Source: Mangrovibacter plantisponsor (lineage in GTDB: Bacteria > Pseudomonadota > Gammaproteobacteria > Enterobacterales > Enterobacteriaceae). Taken from it: 64,000 nucleotides of DNA. The DNA lies in the NCBI RefSeq assembly GCF_003182475.1, contig NZ_QGTS01000004.1, positions 317,481 through 381,480 on the forward strand. Direction: 5' to 3'. Position 1 is the first letter of the stretch, and each line of letters opens with the position of its first letter. A program made the position numbers and the translations under genes. Below, one piece after another: positions 11,565 to 22,033 of the stretch. The notes beneath the pieces are model-generated. The model was not told the origin of the DNA and searched no databases. It was given only the letters and a program-made list of their open reading frames with translations.

Positions 11565-11970
11565 AGCCACTCCTGTTTGCTTCTGGCGATGCACAACGCA
11601 ACGCATTGTTTTCTCAGTATAGCGGGGCAAGAAATCAGAAGACATGCCTGAACTCTCAACCGGGGTAAAAACCGGTAAATAATCGCGTGTATCTGTTCAC
11701 CCTGGTAGCAGTAATAAAGTAATTTAACAGAAATCACCCATAAGTAAGAATTTTCCACCACCTTAGTAAAAATCATCTACACTTTTTTTGTTCGTGATAA
11801 TATCCACAAAAAGTGAATGAGTTACATATCAATTCACCAGCCTGTTTCTGGTGCGACTGGTATTTCTATTAATGCGCCATCATTTTATTTGCATGGTAAC
11901 GCATGGCTTTTTCTTAATTTAAATCCGTATTTTAAATACAAAATTTATCTATATTTTTAACGAGGTGAAT
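11565..11970. other. ybjD-aqpZ intergenic region
   Basis: 406 bases, increasingly AT-rich toward aqpZ. It must contain the divergent promoters of ybjD and aqpZ. A GATAATAT at about 11806 is a possible -10 element on the plus strand, but no convincing -35 accompanies it. No convincing small gene or repeat was seen. Confidence 0.5.
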
Positions 11971-12666
11971 ATGGCCAGAAAATTAGCAGCAGAATTTTTT
12001 GGGACATTCTGGTTGGTCTTCGGTGGTTGTGGTAGTGCAATCTTTGCAGCGGCTTATCCAGAATTAGGTATTGGTTTTGTGGGCGTGGCTCTGGCATTTG
12101 GATTAACAGTTTTAACCATGGCTTTTGCTGTTGGGCATATTTCTGGCGGGCACTTCAACCCGGCGGTAACTCTGGGGTTGTGGGCAGGTGGGCGCTTCCC
12201 GGCCAAAGATGTCGTTGGTTATATTGTCGCCCAGGTCATCGGCGGGATTGTTGCCGCGGCTATTCTGTATTTAATTGCCAGTGGCAAAGCAGGTTTTGAC
12301 GCAGCAGCCAGCGGGTTTGCTTCAAATGGCTATGGTGAACATTCACCAGACCATTATTCCATGGCCTCCGCGATTATTATTGAAATTGTCCTGACTTGCG
12401 GTTTCTTGTTAGTTATTCACGGCGCAACAGATAAAGCCGCACCAGCAGGCTTTGCTCCTATTGCCATTGGCCTGGCACTAACACTGATTCATTTAATTAG
12501 CATTCCGGTAACTAATACATCGGTTAACCCGGCCCGTAGCACTGCCGTAGCTATTTTCCAGGGAGGCTGGGCATTACAACAACTGTGGCTTTTCTGGGTT
12601 ATGCCAATTATCGGCGGTATTCTGGGTGGCATTATTTACCGTACTTTATTAGAGAAACGCCAGTAA
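11971..12666 (+). CDS. aqpZ: Aquaporin Z
   Basis: Inner-membrane water channel of 231 residues, the same length as E. coli AqpZ. Six membrane helices and two half-helices carry the paired NPA boxes: HFNPAVT (NPA 63-65) and SVNPARS near 186-188, the latter followed by the selectivity-filter Arg. Start ATG at 11971 follows CGAGGTGAAT; a GTG six bases earlier is in frame but would put the Shine-Dalgarno inside the gene. Monocistronic, ended by a terminator. Confidence 0.96.
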   Translation: MARKLAAEFFGTFWLVFGGCGSAIFAAAYPELGIGFVGVALAFGLTVLTMAFAVGHISGGHFNPAVTLGLWAGGRFPAKDVVGYIVAQVIGGIVAAAILYLIASGKAGFDAAASGFASNGYGEHSPDHYSMASAIIIEIVLTCGFLLVIHGATDKAAPAGFAPIAIGLALTLIHLISIPVTNTSVNPARSTAVAIFQGGWALQQLWLFWVMPIIGGILGGIIYRTLLEKRQ

Positions 12667-12720
12667 TTACCCGTAAGTGAGATGCTTTATTATACAGTTG
12701 TTACATTTTCCTGCCTTTAT

Positions 12721-12743
12721 GCCCGGTTCAGCCGGGCTTTTTT
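12721..12743 (+). terminator. Intrinsic terminator after aqpZ
   Basis: GC-rich stem GCCCGG / CCGGGC (12721-12726, 12732-12737) with a 5-nt loop followed by six Ts. Confidence 0.85.
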
Positions 12744-12851
12744 ACGCCTGCTGAGATTACTGTCTTAACAACTATTTATCATTCTTTACTCACTGCCTTT
12801 TTTTCGCTAGTGTGACATCTCTTGTTATTTCTCTCATGGATGTCTTCTTAA

Positions 12852-13751
12852 ATGCTTGCGGGACTGCTTATCATTCTTCTGCCCCTTATTCTGGGATATC
12901 TGTTACCGTTCAAGAGCCGTTCTGCGCTGAAACTCATCAACCGGATGTTAAGCTGGATTGTGTATATCATTCTGTTTTTCATGGGGATCAGTCTGGCATT
13001 TTTGGATAACCTGGGTAGCAACCTGGTAGCAATTTTCCACTATGCCGCTGTCAGCGTTTTTGTCATTCTCACCCTGAATATTGGTGCACTGTGGTTGCTG
13101 GAATCACTGCGCCCATGGCGCCACCAGCATCAACAAGAAGCGCTGCCATCGCGCCTTGCCATGGCACTGGAATCACTCAAACTCTGCGGCGTGGTTGTTG
13201 CCGGTTTTGTGCTTGGCCTGAGCGGGCTGAGCCTGCTACGCCATGCTACACAAGCCAGTGAGTACACCTTAATATTTTTGCTGTTTCTGATTGGTATTCA
13301 GTTACGTAACAGCAGCATGACACTAAAACAGATTGTCCTGAACCGGCGGGGCATGATGGTCAGTGGCGTGGTGATAGCCAGCTCATTGTGCGGCGGAGTG
13401 ATTAATGCATTTTTACTTGGCCTGCCCCTTAAGGCCGGGCTGGCCATGTCTTCCGGGTTTGGCTGGTATTCGTTGTCAGGCATTTTAATGACTGAGTCCT
13501 GGGGGCCGGTCATTGGTAGTGCTGCGTTCTTTAATGATCTTGCCCGCGAGTTGATAGCTATCATGCTGATTCCCGGTCTGATTCGCCGCAGCCGCTCCAC
13601 CGCGCTGGGTATTTGCGGCGCAACCTCCATGGATTTCACTCTGCCAGTTTTGCAACGCAGTGGCGGAATAGAGATTGTACCGCCCGCCATTGTGCACGGA
13701 TTCGTACTGAGCCTGTTAGTTCCTGTATTGATGGCTTTCTTTGCCCATTAA
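12852..13751 (+). CDS. lysO: L-lysine exporter LysO
   Basis: Inner-membrane exporter of lysine, 299 residues as in E. coli LysO (formerly YbjE). The protein is almost entirely hydrophobic with about eight segments and conserved blocks such as ESLKLCGVVV, LNRRGMM, FGWYSLSGILMTESWGPVIGSAAFFNDLARELIAIMLIPG and CGATSMDFTLPVLQRSGG. The acidic residues within these blocks are conserved with the family. No strong ribosome binding site precedes the ATG at 12852. In E. coli the gene is ArgR-controlled; no convincing ARG box was found in the 114 bases upstream. Confidence 0.95.
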   Translation: MLAGLLIILLPLILGYLLPFKSRSALKLINRMLSWIVYIILFFMGISLAFLDNLGSNLVAIFHYAAVSVFVILTLNIGALWLLESLRPWRHQHQQEALPSRLAMALESLKLCGVVVAGFVLGLSGLSLLRHATQASEYTLIFLLFLIGIQLRNSSMTLKQIVLNRRGMMVSGVVIASSLCGGVINAFLLGLPLKAGLAMSSGFGWYSLSGILMTESWGPVIGSAAFFNDLARELIAIMLIPGLIRRSRSTALGICGATSMDFTLPVLQRSGGIEIVPPAIVHGFVLSLLVPVLMAFFAH

Positions 13752-13807
13752 TCCGGTTTTTGGCGGTAGCATTGCCGCCAAAAATTGCGGTAAATCAAAC
13801 TAATCTG

Positions 13808-13830
13808 AAGTTATATTTAAAATACCTTTT
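13808..13830 (+). promoter_or_regulatory. NsrR-like box 1 upstream of hcp
   Basis: A 23-bp site reading AAGTTATATTTAAAATA in its first 17 positions, matching about 18 of 23 positions of the E. coli NsrR consensus as I recall it. NsrR is the NO-sensing [2Fe-2S] repressor known to control hcp-hcr. Confidence 0.65.
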
Positions 13831-13857
13831 CACCAGCACATCCTGATCCTACCCTTA

Positions 13858-13880
13858 AACATGTATTTAAAATATAACTT
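13858..13880 (+). promoter_or_regulatory. NsrR-like box 2 upstream of hcp
   Basis: A second 23-bp match (core ATGTATTTAAAATATAACTT), about 19 of 23 positions of the remembered consensus, centred 50 bp downstream of box 1 and ending 13 bases before the hcp start. Binding here would cover the leader and ribosome binding region. Confidence 0.65.
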
Positions 13881-13893
13881 TAAGGGTTCAACT

Positions 13894-15546
13894 ATGTTTT
13901 GTGTGCAATGTGAACAAACAATGCGGACGCCAGCTGGTAACGGTTGCGCATGGGCTCAAGGGGTTTGTGGGAAAACAGCCCAGACATCTGATTTACAGGA
14001 TCTGCTGATTGCCTGCCTGCAAGGGCTTTCACTATGGGCGACAGAAGCCCGCGCCAGAGGTATCACCGATAACGACACAGACAGTTTCGCTCCACGTGCA
14101 TTTTTCGCCACGCTGACCAATGTCAACTTTGATTCCCCCCGTATTGTGGGCTATGCCCGTGAAGCTATTGCACACCGGGAAAGCCTGCGCCAGCGCTGCC
14201 TGGCAGTCTCTCCTGACCTGGTGGTAACACACCCAATGGCTGACATTACCCTTACCAGCGATGACCTGGGGGAACTCCAGCGCCAGGCCGCACAGTTTGC
14301 CCCCAACCATGACAAAACCGAAATTGGTGAAGATATTCTCGGTCTGCGCCTGTTGTGCCTGTACGGGCTTAAAGGTGCCGCAGCCTATATGGAGCATGCG
14401 CGAGTACTGGGGCAGCAAGACGACGATATCTATGCTCGCTACCATAAAATTATGGCGTGGCTGGGCACCTGGCCTGCTGATATGTCTGCACTGCTGGAGT
14501 GTGCGATGGAAATCGGCCAGATGAACTTTGCAATCATGCAAATGCTGGATACCGGTGAGACCACGGCATACGGGCACCCAACCCCGACTCAGGTAAACGT
14601 CAAACCCGTCGCCGGTAAATGTATTTTAATTTCCGGGCATGACCTGCGTGACCTGCAGAATTTGTTGCAACAGACACAAGGCACAGGCATCAAGATTTAC
14701 ACCCACGGTGAAATGCTGCCAGCTCATGGGTACCCGGAACTGCGTAAATACAGCCACCTGGTAGGGAACTACGGCAGTGGCTGGCAAAACCAACAAAGCG
14801 AATTCGCCCGCTTTCCTGGCCCCATCGTAATGACATCCAACTGCATTATTGATCCTGTGCGTGAAGCCTATGATGACCGGATCTGGACTCGCAGCATTGT
14901 TGGCTGGCCTGGCGTTAAACACCTGGAAGGTGATGATTTCGCACCAGTGATTGCTCAGGCACAACAGATGCAGGGCTTCCCGTACAGTGAAATTGAACAC
15001 TTAATTACTGTCGGCTTTGGCCGCCAGACATTACTGGGAGCAGCAGATACATTAATTGATATGGTCAGCCGGGGCGTGTTGCGCCATGTATTCCTGGTTG
15101 GCGGTTGCGATGGTGCCCGTGGAGAGAGAAGCTACTTTACTGATTTCGCAACTCAGGTGCCGGAAGATTGCGTAGTGCTGACTCTGGCCTGTGGTAAATA
15201 CCGCTTTAACAAGCTGGATTTTGGTACGCTGGAAGGTCTGCCACGCCTGATTGACGCAGGGCAGTGTAACGATGCCTATTCCGCAATTATGCTGGCAGTC
15301 ACTCTGGCTGAAAAACTGGGCTGTGGTGTAAATGACTTGCCACTCAGTCTGGTGCTTTCCTGGTTTGAACAAAAAGCCATTGTGATACTCCTGACACTGC
15401 TATCACTGGGGGTGACCAACATTGTCACAGGCCCAACAGCGCCTGCATTCCTGACCCCTAACCTGCTTTCTGTCCTGAACGAAAAATTTGGACTACGCCA
15501 AATCACTTCCGTTGAGCAGGATATGCAGCAGTTACTTGGTGCATAA
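13894..15546 (+). CDS. hcp: Hybrid-cluster protein, NO reductase / S-nitrosylase
   Basis: Cytosolic metalloprotein of 550 residues, same as E. coli Hcp. It reduces NO to N2O at low NO concentrations and can trans-nitrosylate proteins. N-terminal cysteines C3, C6, C18 and C25 form the enterobacterial C-x2-C-x11-C-x6-C cluster motif; the later [21 protein letters not shown] and [17 protein letters not shown] blocks carry hybrid-cluster ligands. The frame opens at 13861 but MFCVQCEQT at 13894 is the family start. hcr follows 20 bases later, its electron donor. Two NsrR-like boxes precede it. Confidence 0.97.
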   Translation: MFCVQCEQTMRTPAGNGCAWAQGVCGKTAQTSDLQDLLIACLQGLSLWATEARARGITDNDTDSFAPRAFFATLTNVNFDSPRIVGYAREAIAHRESLRQRCLAVSPDLVVTHPMADITLTSDDLGELQRQAAQFAPNHDKTEIGEDILGLRLLCLYGLKGAAAYMEHARVLGQQDDDIYARYHKIMAWLGTWPADMSALLECAMEIGQMNFAIMQMLDTGETTAYGHPTPTQVNVKPVAGKCILISGHDLRDLQNLLQQTQGTGIKIYTHGEMLPAHGYPELRKYSHLVGNYGSGWQNQQSEFARFPGPIVMTSNCIIDPVREAYDDRIWTRSIVGWPGVKHLEGDDFAPVIAQAQQMQGFPYSEIEHLITVGFGRQTLLGAADTLIDMVSRGVLRHVFLVGGCDGARGERSYFTDFATQVPEDCVVLTLACGKYRFNKLDFGTLEGLPRLIDAGQCNDAYSAIMLAVTLAEKLGCGVNDLPLSLVLSWFEQKAIVILLTLLSLGVTNIVTGPTAPAFLTPNLLSVLNEKFGLRQITSVEQDMQQLLGA

Positions 15547-15566
15547 AGGCATAAGGAGCAAGGCTG

Positions 15567-16538
15567 ATGACGATACCCAATCCACGTTGCCCGCACCGTA
15601 TGCAGGTACATCACATTATTCAGGAGACGCCAGATGTATATACGCTGGCACTCATTTGCCATGATTTTTACCCCTATAAGCCGGGGCAATACGCTCTGGT
15701 GAGTATTGGTAACAGCCCGGACACAGTGCGTGCCTACAGCCTGTCATCCACACCGGGAATCAGCCCATTTTTGTCACTGACCATCCGCCGTATTGAAAAT
15801 GGCACCGGGTCACAGTGGCTGACCCGTGAGGTTCATATTGGTGATGAACTGTGGCTGTCAGAAGCTCTGGGGGAATTCACCTGTGCAGATAAACCGGCTC
15901 ATCACTGGTTACTGGTCGCGGGTGGTTGTGGCGTAACGCCTGTTATGTCGATGTACCGCTGGCTACAGGCTAAACGCCCGGGCGATGATGTTCAGGTGAT
16001 TTACTGTGCCCGTTCCGAGCAAGATATTATCTTTGCCCGGGAATGGGAAACCCGCCCGGCCACTCTGGTTGTGGAACAGGGCGCGCGAGCAGGCATGTTA
16101 AGTGGGCGGCTTACCGCTGAGGTGGTGAACAGTATACCCAATGTAGCCGGGCGTACCGTAATGACCTGTGGCCCGGCGCCTTTTATGGCACAAGTGGAAA
16201 CCCTGGCACGGGAAGCCGGAGCAACAGAAATACACAAAGAGGTGTTTTTTGTTCCTCCGGTTAACCAGGCTGGCAGTGGTAAGTTAACTTTCACAACCCA
16301 CTCGCCACTTAAGAACTTTCAGGCTCTCGCAGGCCTGAGTTTGCTGGAAGTGCTGGAACAAAACCAGGTCGCGGTGAACAGTGCCTGCCGGGCGGGTGTA
16401 TGTGGTTGTTGTAAAACACGCATTACCAAAGGTAAATACCAGGTCAGCAGCACCGCAACCCTGACAGCGCAAGAGATTGCCGAAGGTTATGTGCTGGCCT
16501 GTGCCTGCCAGCCACAAAGTGACCTTGAACTGGCCTGA
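15567..16538 (+). CDS. hcr: NADH oxidoreductase Hcr
   Basis: Electron donor to Hcp, 323 residues (E. coli 322). The N-terminal FAD-binding ferredoxin reductase fold has the RAYSLSS flavin motif, the middle holds the NAD motif VAGGCGVTPVMSM and CGPAPFM, and the C-terminal plant-type [2Fe-2S] ferredoxin domain has CRAGVCGCC with a distal C in VLACACQP. Start ATG at 15567 has AAGGAG upstream. Cotranscribed with hcp. In K-12 poxB comes next; here it is absent and ltaE follows after 112 bases. Confidence 0.96.
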   Translation: MTIPNPRCPHRMQVHHIIQETPDVYTLALICHDFYPYKPGQYALVSIGNSPDTVRAYSLSSTPGISPFLSLTIRRIENGTGSQWLTREVHIGDELWLSEALGEFTCADKPAHHWLLVAGGCGVTPVMSMYRWLQAKRPGDDVQVIYCARSEQDIIFAREWETRPATLVVEQGARAGMLSGRLTAEVVNSIPNVAGRTVMTCGPAPFMAQVETLAREAGATEIHKEVFFVPPVNQAGSGKLTFTTHSPLKNFQALAGLSLLEVLEQNQVAVNSACRAGVCGCCKTRITKGKYQVSSTATLTAQEIAEGYVLACACQPQSDLELA

Positions 16539-16650
16539 TTCACTGGCAATGAGCAGGAAAAAGCTATTGTTGCCAGGTTGTTAGTAGTAGCACAAACCGG
16601 GCGGTTCCGGTAAAACAGAGGCTTCTCTTCGCAAAAACTAAGGAAGCCTC

Positions 16651-17652
16651 GTGATTGATTTACGCAGCGACACCGTAACCCGCCCCAGTTTTGCTATGCG
16701 CGAAGCCATGATGAATGCCCCGGTTGGGGACGATGTCTATGGTGATGACCCAACAGTCAATGCGCTGCAGAATTATGCAGCGCAGTTGTGCAACAAAGAA
16801 GCTGCGCTGTTTTTGCCAACGGGTACGCAGGCAAACCTGGTTGCACTACTCAGTCACTGTGAACGCGGAGAAGAGTATATTGTGGGCCAGGGCGCCCATA
16901 ATTACTTATACGAAGCCGGTGGAGCCGCTGTGTTGGGCAGTATTCAGCCCCAACCAATAGATGCCGCACCTGATGGCACATTACCACTGGATAAGGTGGC
17001 CGCGAAAATCAAACCAGACGATGTGCATTTTGCCCGCACCCGCCTGCTCAGCCTGGAAAACACCCATAATGGCAAAGTGCTGCCCGTAGATTATCTCGCC
17101 AGCGCCTGGTCCTTCACCCGTGAACACGGGCTTGCCCTGCATATTGATGGGGCACGTATTCTCAATGCCGCCGTCGCCAGCCAGTGTGAGCTGAGTGAAC
17201 TCACCCAATATTGCGACTCGCTGACTATTTGCCTGTCAAAGGGCCTTGGCGCACCCGCAGGCTCGCTTCTGGTAGGTAGCAAATCTTATATCTCACGTGC
17301 ATTACGCTGGCGCAAAATGTGCGGCGGAGGCATGCGCCAGGTGGGTATCCTTGCCGCAGCCGGGCTGTATGCACTCAAAAACAATGTTGCACGCCTGCAG
17401 GATGACCACGATAACGCCGCCTGGCTGGCGCAGCAATTGCGTGACTGTGGTGCAGATGTCACTCGCCAGGACACCAATATGCTGTTTGTACGCGTACCCC
17501 AGGATAAAGTTCAGGCACTGAGTGAATACTTCTCCCGCAAAGAAATCTTGCTTAATGCTGCACCGGTAACCCGCATTGTCACACACCTTGATGTCGACCG
17601 TGAGGCGTTACAGAGCGTGGTTGAACACTGGCGTGCGTTTTTCCACAACTGA
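16651..17652 (+). CDS. ltaE: Low-specificity L-threonine aldolase
   Basis: PLP enzyme that cleaves L-threonine and L-allo-threonine to glycine and acetaldehyde. 333 residues, same as E. coli. Fold-type I aminotransferase family, with [10 protein letters not shown] at the N-terminus and the PLP lysine K197 in [12 protein letters not shown]. The start is GTG at 16651 (family MIDLRSDT) with AGGAAG nearby. The stop overlaps the ybjT start by one base (TGATG), so the two are translationally coupled. Confidence 0.96.
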   Translation: MIDLRSDTVTRPSFAMREAMMNAPVGDDVYGDDPTVNALQNYAAQLCNKEAALFLPTGTQANLVALLSHCERGEEYIVGQGAHNYLYEAGGAAVLGSIQPQPIDAAPDGTLPLDKVAAKIKPDDVHFARTRLLSLENTHNGKVLPVDYLASAWSFTREHGLALHIDGARILNAAVASQCELSELTQYCDSLTICLSKGLGAPAGSLLVGSKSYISRALRWRKMCGGGMRQVGILAAAGLYALKNNVARLQDDHDNAAWLAQQLRDCGADVTRQDTNMLFVRVPQDKVQALSEYFSRKEILLNAAPVTRIVTHLDVDREALQSVVEHWRAFFHN

Positions 17653-19106
17653 TGGCTCAAAGCGCATTACGTATTCTGGTTTTGGGGGCCAGTGGCTATA
17701 TCGGCCAGCGTCTGGTTCCCCGCCTGGTGAATGAGGGGCACCAGGTTGTTGCGGCAGCCCGCAATGTTAGCTGGCTGGAAGACCAGCATTGGGAAAATGT
17801 GCAATGCCGCCAGGTCGATCTCCTTGATAGTGGCAGCCTGGAACCACTGCTAAACCAGTGTGACATTGTCTACTACCTGGTTCACAGCATGGGTGATGGC
17901 GCGGATTTTATTGAGCGAGAAGCCCGTTGCGCCCGCCACCTGCGTGATGGTCTGAAGCAATACCCGGTTCGTCACCTGGTTTTTCTCAGCGCATTGCAAT
18001 CCCGGGAACCCAGTGCCCGTTCCGGCCATATGCTTGCCCGTTACCAGACAGCACAAATTCTGGCTGAATCTGGCGTGCCGCTCACCGAGTTGCGGGCGGG
18101 TATTATTGTCGGTGCCGGCTCAGCGGCGTTCGAAGTCATGCGCGATATGGTTTACAACCTCCCGCTGCTGACTCCGCCACGCTGGGTGCGTTCGCGCACC
18201 AGCCCCATCGCCCTTGATGACTTGCTCTATTACCTGGCGCAATTTGCATTTTACTCCCCCAAAGACCACCAGGTTTTCGAAGCAGCAGGCCCGGATGTGC
18301 TCTCTTATCAGGAACAATTTCACCGTTTTATGGCTATCAGTGGCGTTCACCGCCCACTGGTTGCCATCCCTCTTCCGGTACGCTGGATCTCCGTGTGGTT
18401 TTTGCACCTGATAACCTCAGTGCCCCCTGCCACCGCTCAGGCACTGATTCAGGGAATAGCTCATGACCTGCTCCCGGATGCCAGCCAGTTGCAACAACTA
18501 TTCCCGCGTAAGCTCACCACTTTTGATGACGCCGTGCGTAAGACGCTGGAAGAAGAACAACACCTTGCACACCCCAGTGACTGGGGGTTTGATGAACATG
18601 CCCATGCCCGCTGGCAACCTGAATATGGCTATTTCCCCAAACAGGCAGGCCACACCCAGAACACCACGGCTTCAACAGCCGCTTTATGGCAGGTGATAAA
18701 CCAGGTAGGGGGGAAAGAAGGCTTTTTCTTCGCAGGCCCACTGTGGGCGACACGCGCCCTGTTAGACCGGTTATTGGGCCACCGGTTACCCAAAGGCCGC
18801 CCCAACAGGCTCTGGTTGCAAAAAGGCGATAAGGTGGATAGCTGGAAAGTGCTGATAGCAGACCCGGAGAAACAGTTAAGTTTATTATTTGGCATGAAAG
18901 CACCGGGGCTCGGTCGCTTGTGTTTTACCCTGCGGGATAAGGGAGATTCCCGGGAAGTGGATATTCGTGCCTGGTGGCATCCTCATGGCTTCTCAGGGTT
19001 ACTTTACTGGTTGGTGATGTTCCCCGCACATTTGTTTATTTTTCGTGGCATGGTCAGACGAGTAATCCAGTTGGCTGAACAATCTGGTAAAAAAACCTCG
19101 GATTAA
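17652..19106 (+). CDS. ybjT: NAD(P)-binding Rossmann / DUF2867 protein YbjT
   Basis: Conserved enterobacterial protein of unassigned reaction, 484 residues (E. coli 476). An N-terminal NAD(P)-binding domain starts with VLGASGYIG and resembles atypical short-chain dehydrogenases; the C-terminal half is a DUF2867 domain rich in Trp and ends in a hydrophobic stretch [15 protein letters not shown]. Start ATG at 17652 overlaps the ltaE stop. Probably cotranscribed with ltaE and ybjS. Family assignment is firm, function is not known. Confidence 0.93.
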   Translation: MAQSALRILVLGASGYIGQRLVPRLVNEGHQVVAAARNVSWLEDQHWENVQCRQVDLLDSGSLEPLLNQCDIVYYLVHSMGDGADFIEREARCARHLRDGLKQYPVRHLVFLSALQSREPSARSGHMLARYQTAQILAESGVPLTELRAGIIVGAGSAAFEVMRDMVYNLPLLTPPRWVRSRTSPIALDDLLYYLAQFAFYSPKDHQVFEAAGPDVLSYQEQFHRFMAISGVHRPLVAIPLPVRWISVWFLHLITSVPPATAQALIQGIAHDLLPDASQLQQLFPRKLTTFDDAVRKTLEEEQHLAHPSDWGFDEHAHARWQPEYGYFPKQAGHTQNTTASTAALWQVINQVGGKEGFFFAGPLWATRALLDRLLGHRLPKGRPNRLWLQKGDKVDSWKVLIADPEKQLSLLFGMKAPGLGRLCFTLRDKGDSREVDIRAWWHPHGFSGLLYWLVMFPAHLFIFRGMVRRVIQLAEQSGKKTSD

Positions 19107-19191
19107 CCTGTTTTCTTACCTGTCGCCCATTGCATGTACGCGCTTTTCACGGAAAAATGCGCACGTCATTTCAAAAGAAAGCTGAGTTTAC

Positions 19192-20202
19192 ATGAAGGTA
19201 CTGATCACAGGTGCAACCAGTGGCCTGGGCAGAAATGCGGTGGAATACCTGCGCCACAAAGGTGTCAGTGTGCGTGCCACAGGAACCAACGCAGCCATGG
19301 GGCAACTGCTGGAAAAACTGGGCGCAGAATTTATCCATGCCAACCTGACAGACCTCGTCTCTTCGCAGGCAAAAGCCATGCTTGCGGGGGTCGATACTCT
19401 GTGGCATTGCTCCAGTTTCACCTCTCCCTGGGGAACCCAGGATGCTTTTGATCTGGCGAATGTCCGGGCGACCCGTCGCCTGGGTGAGTGGGCTGTAGCC
19501 TGGGGCGTGCGGAATTTTGTCCATATCTCCTCACCTTCACTCTATTTCGATTACCACCACCACCATAACGTACACGAAGATTTTCGCCCTGTGCGCTATG
19601 CCAACGAGTTTGCCCGCAGTAAAGCAGCAGCAGAAGATGTCATTCATCACCTTGCGCAATCCAACCCGCAAACCCGCTTTACTGTTTTACGCCCACAAAG
19701 CCTGTTCGGGCCCCATGACACAGTCTTTTTCCCGCGGTTGGTACAAATGATGCGCCACTATGGCAGTATTTTACTGCCGCGCGGAGGCGATGCACTGGTG
19801 GATATGACTTACCAGGAAAACGCGGTACATGCCATGTGGCTGGCAAGCAGTGAAGCCTGCGACAAGCTGCCATCCGGGCGGGCATACAATATTACGAACC
19901 AGGAAGCTCGCCCATTACGGTTAATAGTGCAACGCCTGATTGATGAACTGGGTATAAAGTGCCGCATTCGTTCAGTGCCTTACCCCATGCTGGATATGTT
20001 TGCCCGCGGTATGGAACGTTTTGGCAATAAAGCATCGCGTGAACCCGCGCTCACGCACTACGGCGTATCCAAACTCAATTTTGATTTCACACTGGATACA
20101 CAGCGGGCGGAAACAGAACTGGGGTACCAGCCGGTTATTTCTCTTGATGAAGGCATCCACCTGACTGCAGAGTGGTTAAAAGACCATGGGCGGTTGCGTT
20201 AA
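19192..20202 (+). CDS. ybjS: NAD-dependent epimerase/dehydratase family protein YbjS
   Basis: 336-residue extended short-chain dehydrogenase (E. coli YbjS 337). The cofactor motif TGATSGLG lies at 6-13, and SSPSLYFDY with YxxxK-like [12 protein letters not shown] marks the catalytic region. It follows ybjT by 85 bases on the same strand, forming the ltaE-ybjT-ybjS group. A 13-bp imperfect hairpin at 20226-20263 without a T-tail separates it from the convergent amiD. Substrate unknown. Confidence 0.92.
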   Translation: MKVLITGATSGLGRNAVEYLRHKGVSVRATGTNAAMGQLLEKLGAEFIHANLTDLVSSQAKAMLAGVDTLWHCSSFTSPWGTQDAFDLANVRATRRLGEWAVAWGVRNFVHISSPSLYFDYHHHHNVHEDFRPVRYANEFARSKAAAEDVIHHLAQSNPQTRFTVLRPQSLFGPHDTVFFPRLVQMMRHYGSILLPRGGDALVDMTYQENAVHAMWLASSEACDKLPSGRAYNITNQEARPLRLIVQRLIDELGIKCRIRSVPYPMLDMFARGMERFGNKASREPALTHYGVSKLNFDFTLDTQRAETELGYQPVISLDEGIHLTAEWLKDHGRLR

Positions 20203-20289
20203 CGTTTTTTTGCTATTCCCTCATTAACCAAAGCGCACCCCATAATGGCTGTGCGCGTTGGTTACCAATACCGCACTCCAGGCGGATGA

Positions 20290-21120
20290 TTAGTGATGCG
20301 GGTATTTTTCCAGCAATGCACGGGCGATTGCTTCTGTTTGGGCATCTGGGTTGCCATCATACTTTGCCGGGCGGAAATGCATCTGGAAAGCTGCCACTAC
20401 CCGGTGTTGTTCTGCATCGCTCATTCCGGGCGTCACTTCATAGCCATAGCGTGAAAGCAACGCCAGCATTTCTGGCATAGGGACTGGCTGCCAGGCAGGG
20501 CGCCCGGCAAGATACGCCGTAACCCGAGCTGTGTCGGGCCAGGCGCCAATGCCTTCATGTGCCAGCATTTCCCATGGAAATAACGGGCCAGGGTCTTGTT
20601 TACGTTGCGGTGCGATATCTGCGTGGGCCACTACATTTTGCGGCTTGATGTGGTAGCGCTGAATAATATCGCGCGCCAGAGGGATCAAAGCATTAATCTG
20701 CGCAACCGGAAACGGAGCAAAATGTTTCACGCCGTGTTCCCGCACCCAACCGGCATTCTCCAGCTCAATCCCAACAGAGACATCATTTAACCGGGTGGTG
20801 CCGCGCCAGTAACTGACCCCGGCATGCCACGCGATATCACTTTCAGGAACCAGTTGCCATACCAGCGGTTTATCGCCCGGTCTGGGTTGTAGCTGCGGAA
20901 TTAAATAGTGTGCGCTGACATTATTACCAACCAGTGTGCTCAGGGAGGTATCGAAATCACCTGCGGTGTAATGAATCACCAGTATGCGCACACGGGGAAA
21001 TGCGGCATAAGCATGCTGGCTGGTATTAACCTGGTAGGCACCCCGGTCTTCAATGTCATTATTGCCACGGCAACTCACCAGTAACAGCGCCAGCGAAAAA
21101 TAAATAAATGCCTTGATCAT
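20290..21120 (-). CDS. amiD: N-acetylmuramoyl-L-alanine amidase AmiD, lipoprotein
   Basis: Outer-membrane lipoprotein that cleaves the MurNAc-L-Ala bond, including 1,6-anhydro muropeptides. 276 residues, same as E. coli. The signal peptide ends in lipobox LVSC with C17. The amidase_2 domain carries the zinc ligands His in VIHYTA, His in VVAHADIAPQRKQDPG and the nearby Asp, and a C-terminal peptidoglycan-binding region follows. The frame opens 27 codons upstream, but the lipoprotein signal and a GGAAGAA Shine-Dalgarno place the start at 21120. Divergent from ybjP. Confidence 0.95.
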   Translation of the reverse strand: MIKAFIYFSLALLLVSCRGNNDIEDRGAYQVNTSQHAYAAFPRVRILVIHYTAGDFDTSLSTLVGNNVSAHYLIPQLQPRPGDKPLVWQLVPESDIAWHAGVSYWRGTTRLNDVSVGIELENAGWVREHGVKHFAPFPVAQINALIPLARDIIQRYHIKPQNVVAHADIAPQRKQDPGPLFPWEMLAHEGIGAWPDTARVTAYLAGRPAWQPVPMPEMLALLSRYGYEVTPGMSDAEQHRVVAAFQMHFRPAKYDGNPDAQTEAIARALLEKYPHH

Positions 21121-21312
21121 GACTGCATTCTTCCTGCCATTGTTTACTCTTGTTTCCCCAAAAGTAGTGAATACCGGGGAAAAACATCCTGTTAAGGCCA
21201 ACTATCTTACGCGCTTAGCACAACTGCACCAACCGAATAACACGGAACAAGCTATTCTCTGTAAGAGGTATGCTTGTTCACATCCGTTTTCAAAATACAT
21301 AAGGAAATAATA

Positions 21313-21807
21313 ATGCGTAAAACATTGGCCGGTTTCTCTCTTGCCAGTACGCTGGTTCTCAGCGCCTGTACCACTGTGACCCCAGCCATTAAGGATACCA
21401 GCACTCGCGTGGGTCCATGTGCAGATGGCGGCCCGGACAGCGTCGCACAGCAATTTTACGATTATCGGGCAAACCACCGTAATGCAACTGATGTAGCCGG
21501 GTTACGCCCTTATTTGAGCGACAACCTGTGGCAACTGGTTCAGCAGCAACAAAGCAGTACCCTTAAATTCTCCAGTTTCACGCCTGCCCCGGACAGCGCC
21601 AGTGTTGCCAGCGCTTCAACCATTCCCAATAGCGATGCACAAAACATCCCACTGCGTGTAAGTATTAAGCAAGGGACAAACGAAGGGAAAGATGAAGTGC
21701 TGATGGTGCGTGAAGGCCAGTGCTGGGTGGTGGATGACATTCGTTACCTGACTCCTTCCAGCACTGCGGTCGCAGGAACTCTTCGCCAGTCACTTGAACG
21801 CCACTAA
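21313..21807 (+). CDS. ybjP: Lipoprotein YbjP
   Basis: Predicted lipoprotein of 164 residues (E. coli YbjP 171). The signal peptide ends in lipobox LSAC, followed by TTVTPA; Ser after Cys rules do not suggest inner-membrane retention. A DUF3828-like core, QQFYDYRANHR and GQCWVVDDIRYL, is conserved. The start at 21313 has AAGGAA eight bases upstream; an in-frame start 13 codons earlier would bury the signal peptide. Function unknown. It precedes art genes but is separated from artP by 226 bases. Confidence 0.9.
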   Translation: MRKTLAGFSLASTLVLSACTTVTPAIKDTSTRVGPCADGGPDSVAQQFYDYRANHRNATDVAGLRPYLSDNLWQLVQQQQSSTLKFSSFTPAPDSASVASASTIPNSDAQNIPLRVSIKQGTNEGKDEVLMVREGQCWVVDDIRYLTPSSTAVAGTLRQSLERH

Positions 21808-21971
21808 CTGTAGCTGGCGGCCAATCTCTGCGGGTCAGGAAAAGTAAACCGTATAAATAGTCTGGCATTTTGTTAAATCACCGACATTTATACTCACCTC
21901 CCCCTGACCCCGTTATCTTATGCTGCATTTAACTGGATTACCCAGTCGAATTTAAGTTTTAACCCATAAAT

Positions 21972-21989
21972 ATTGCATAAGTATTCTGC
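21972..21989 (+). promoter_or_regulatory. Candidate ARG box upstream of artP
   Basis: Eighteen-bp ATTGCATAAGTATTCTGC matches the ARG box pattern TGAAT-N4-ATTCA with two or three mismatches, 45 bases before artP. ArgR with arginine is known to repress art genes. A second adjacent box is not convincing. Confidence 0.4.
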
Positions 21990-22033
21990 GAACGTTACTA
22001 TTTGCGGCCTCAATAGCTATTCGACTGCTTCGC

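Noticed and set aside
13757-13784. Terminator after lysO
   Set aside because: Perfect stem TTTTTGGCGG / CCGCCAAAAA, but no T-run follows on either strand outside the stem, so termination is doubtful.
14032-14577. Long antisense open frame inside hcp
   Set aside because: Shadow of the hcp reading frame; the plus-strand protein is full length and conserved.
20226-20263. Terminator between ybjS and amiD
   Set aside because: Good 13-bp imperfect stem but no T-tract on either strand; recorded only as an inverted repeat.
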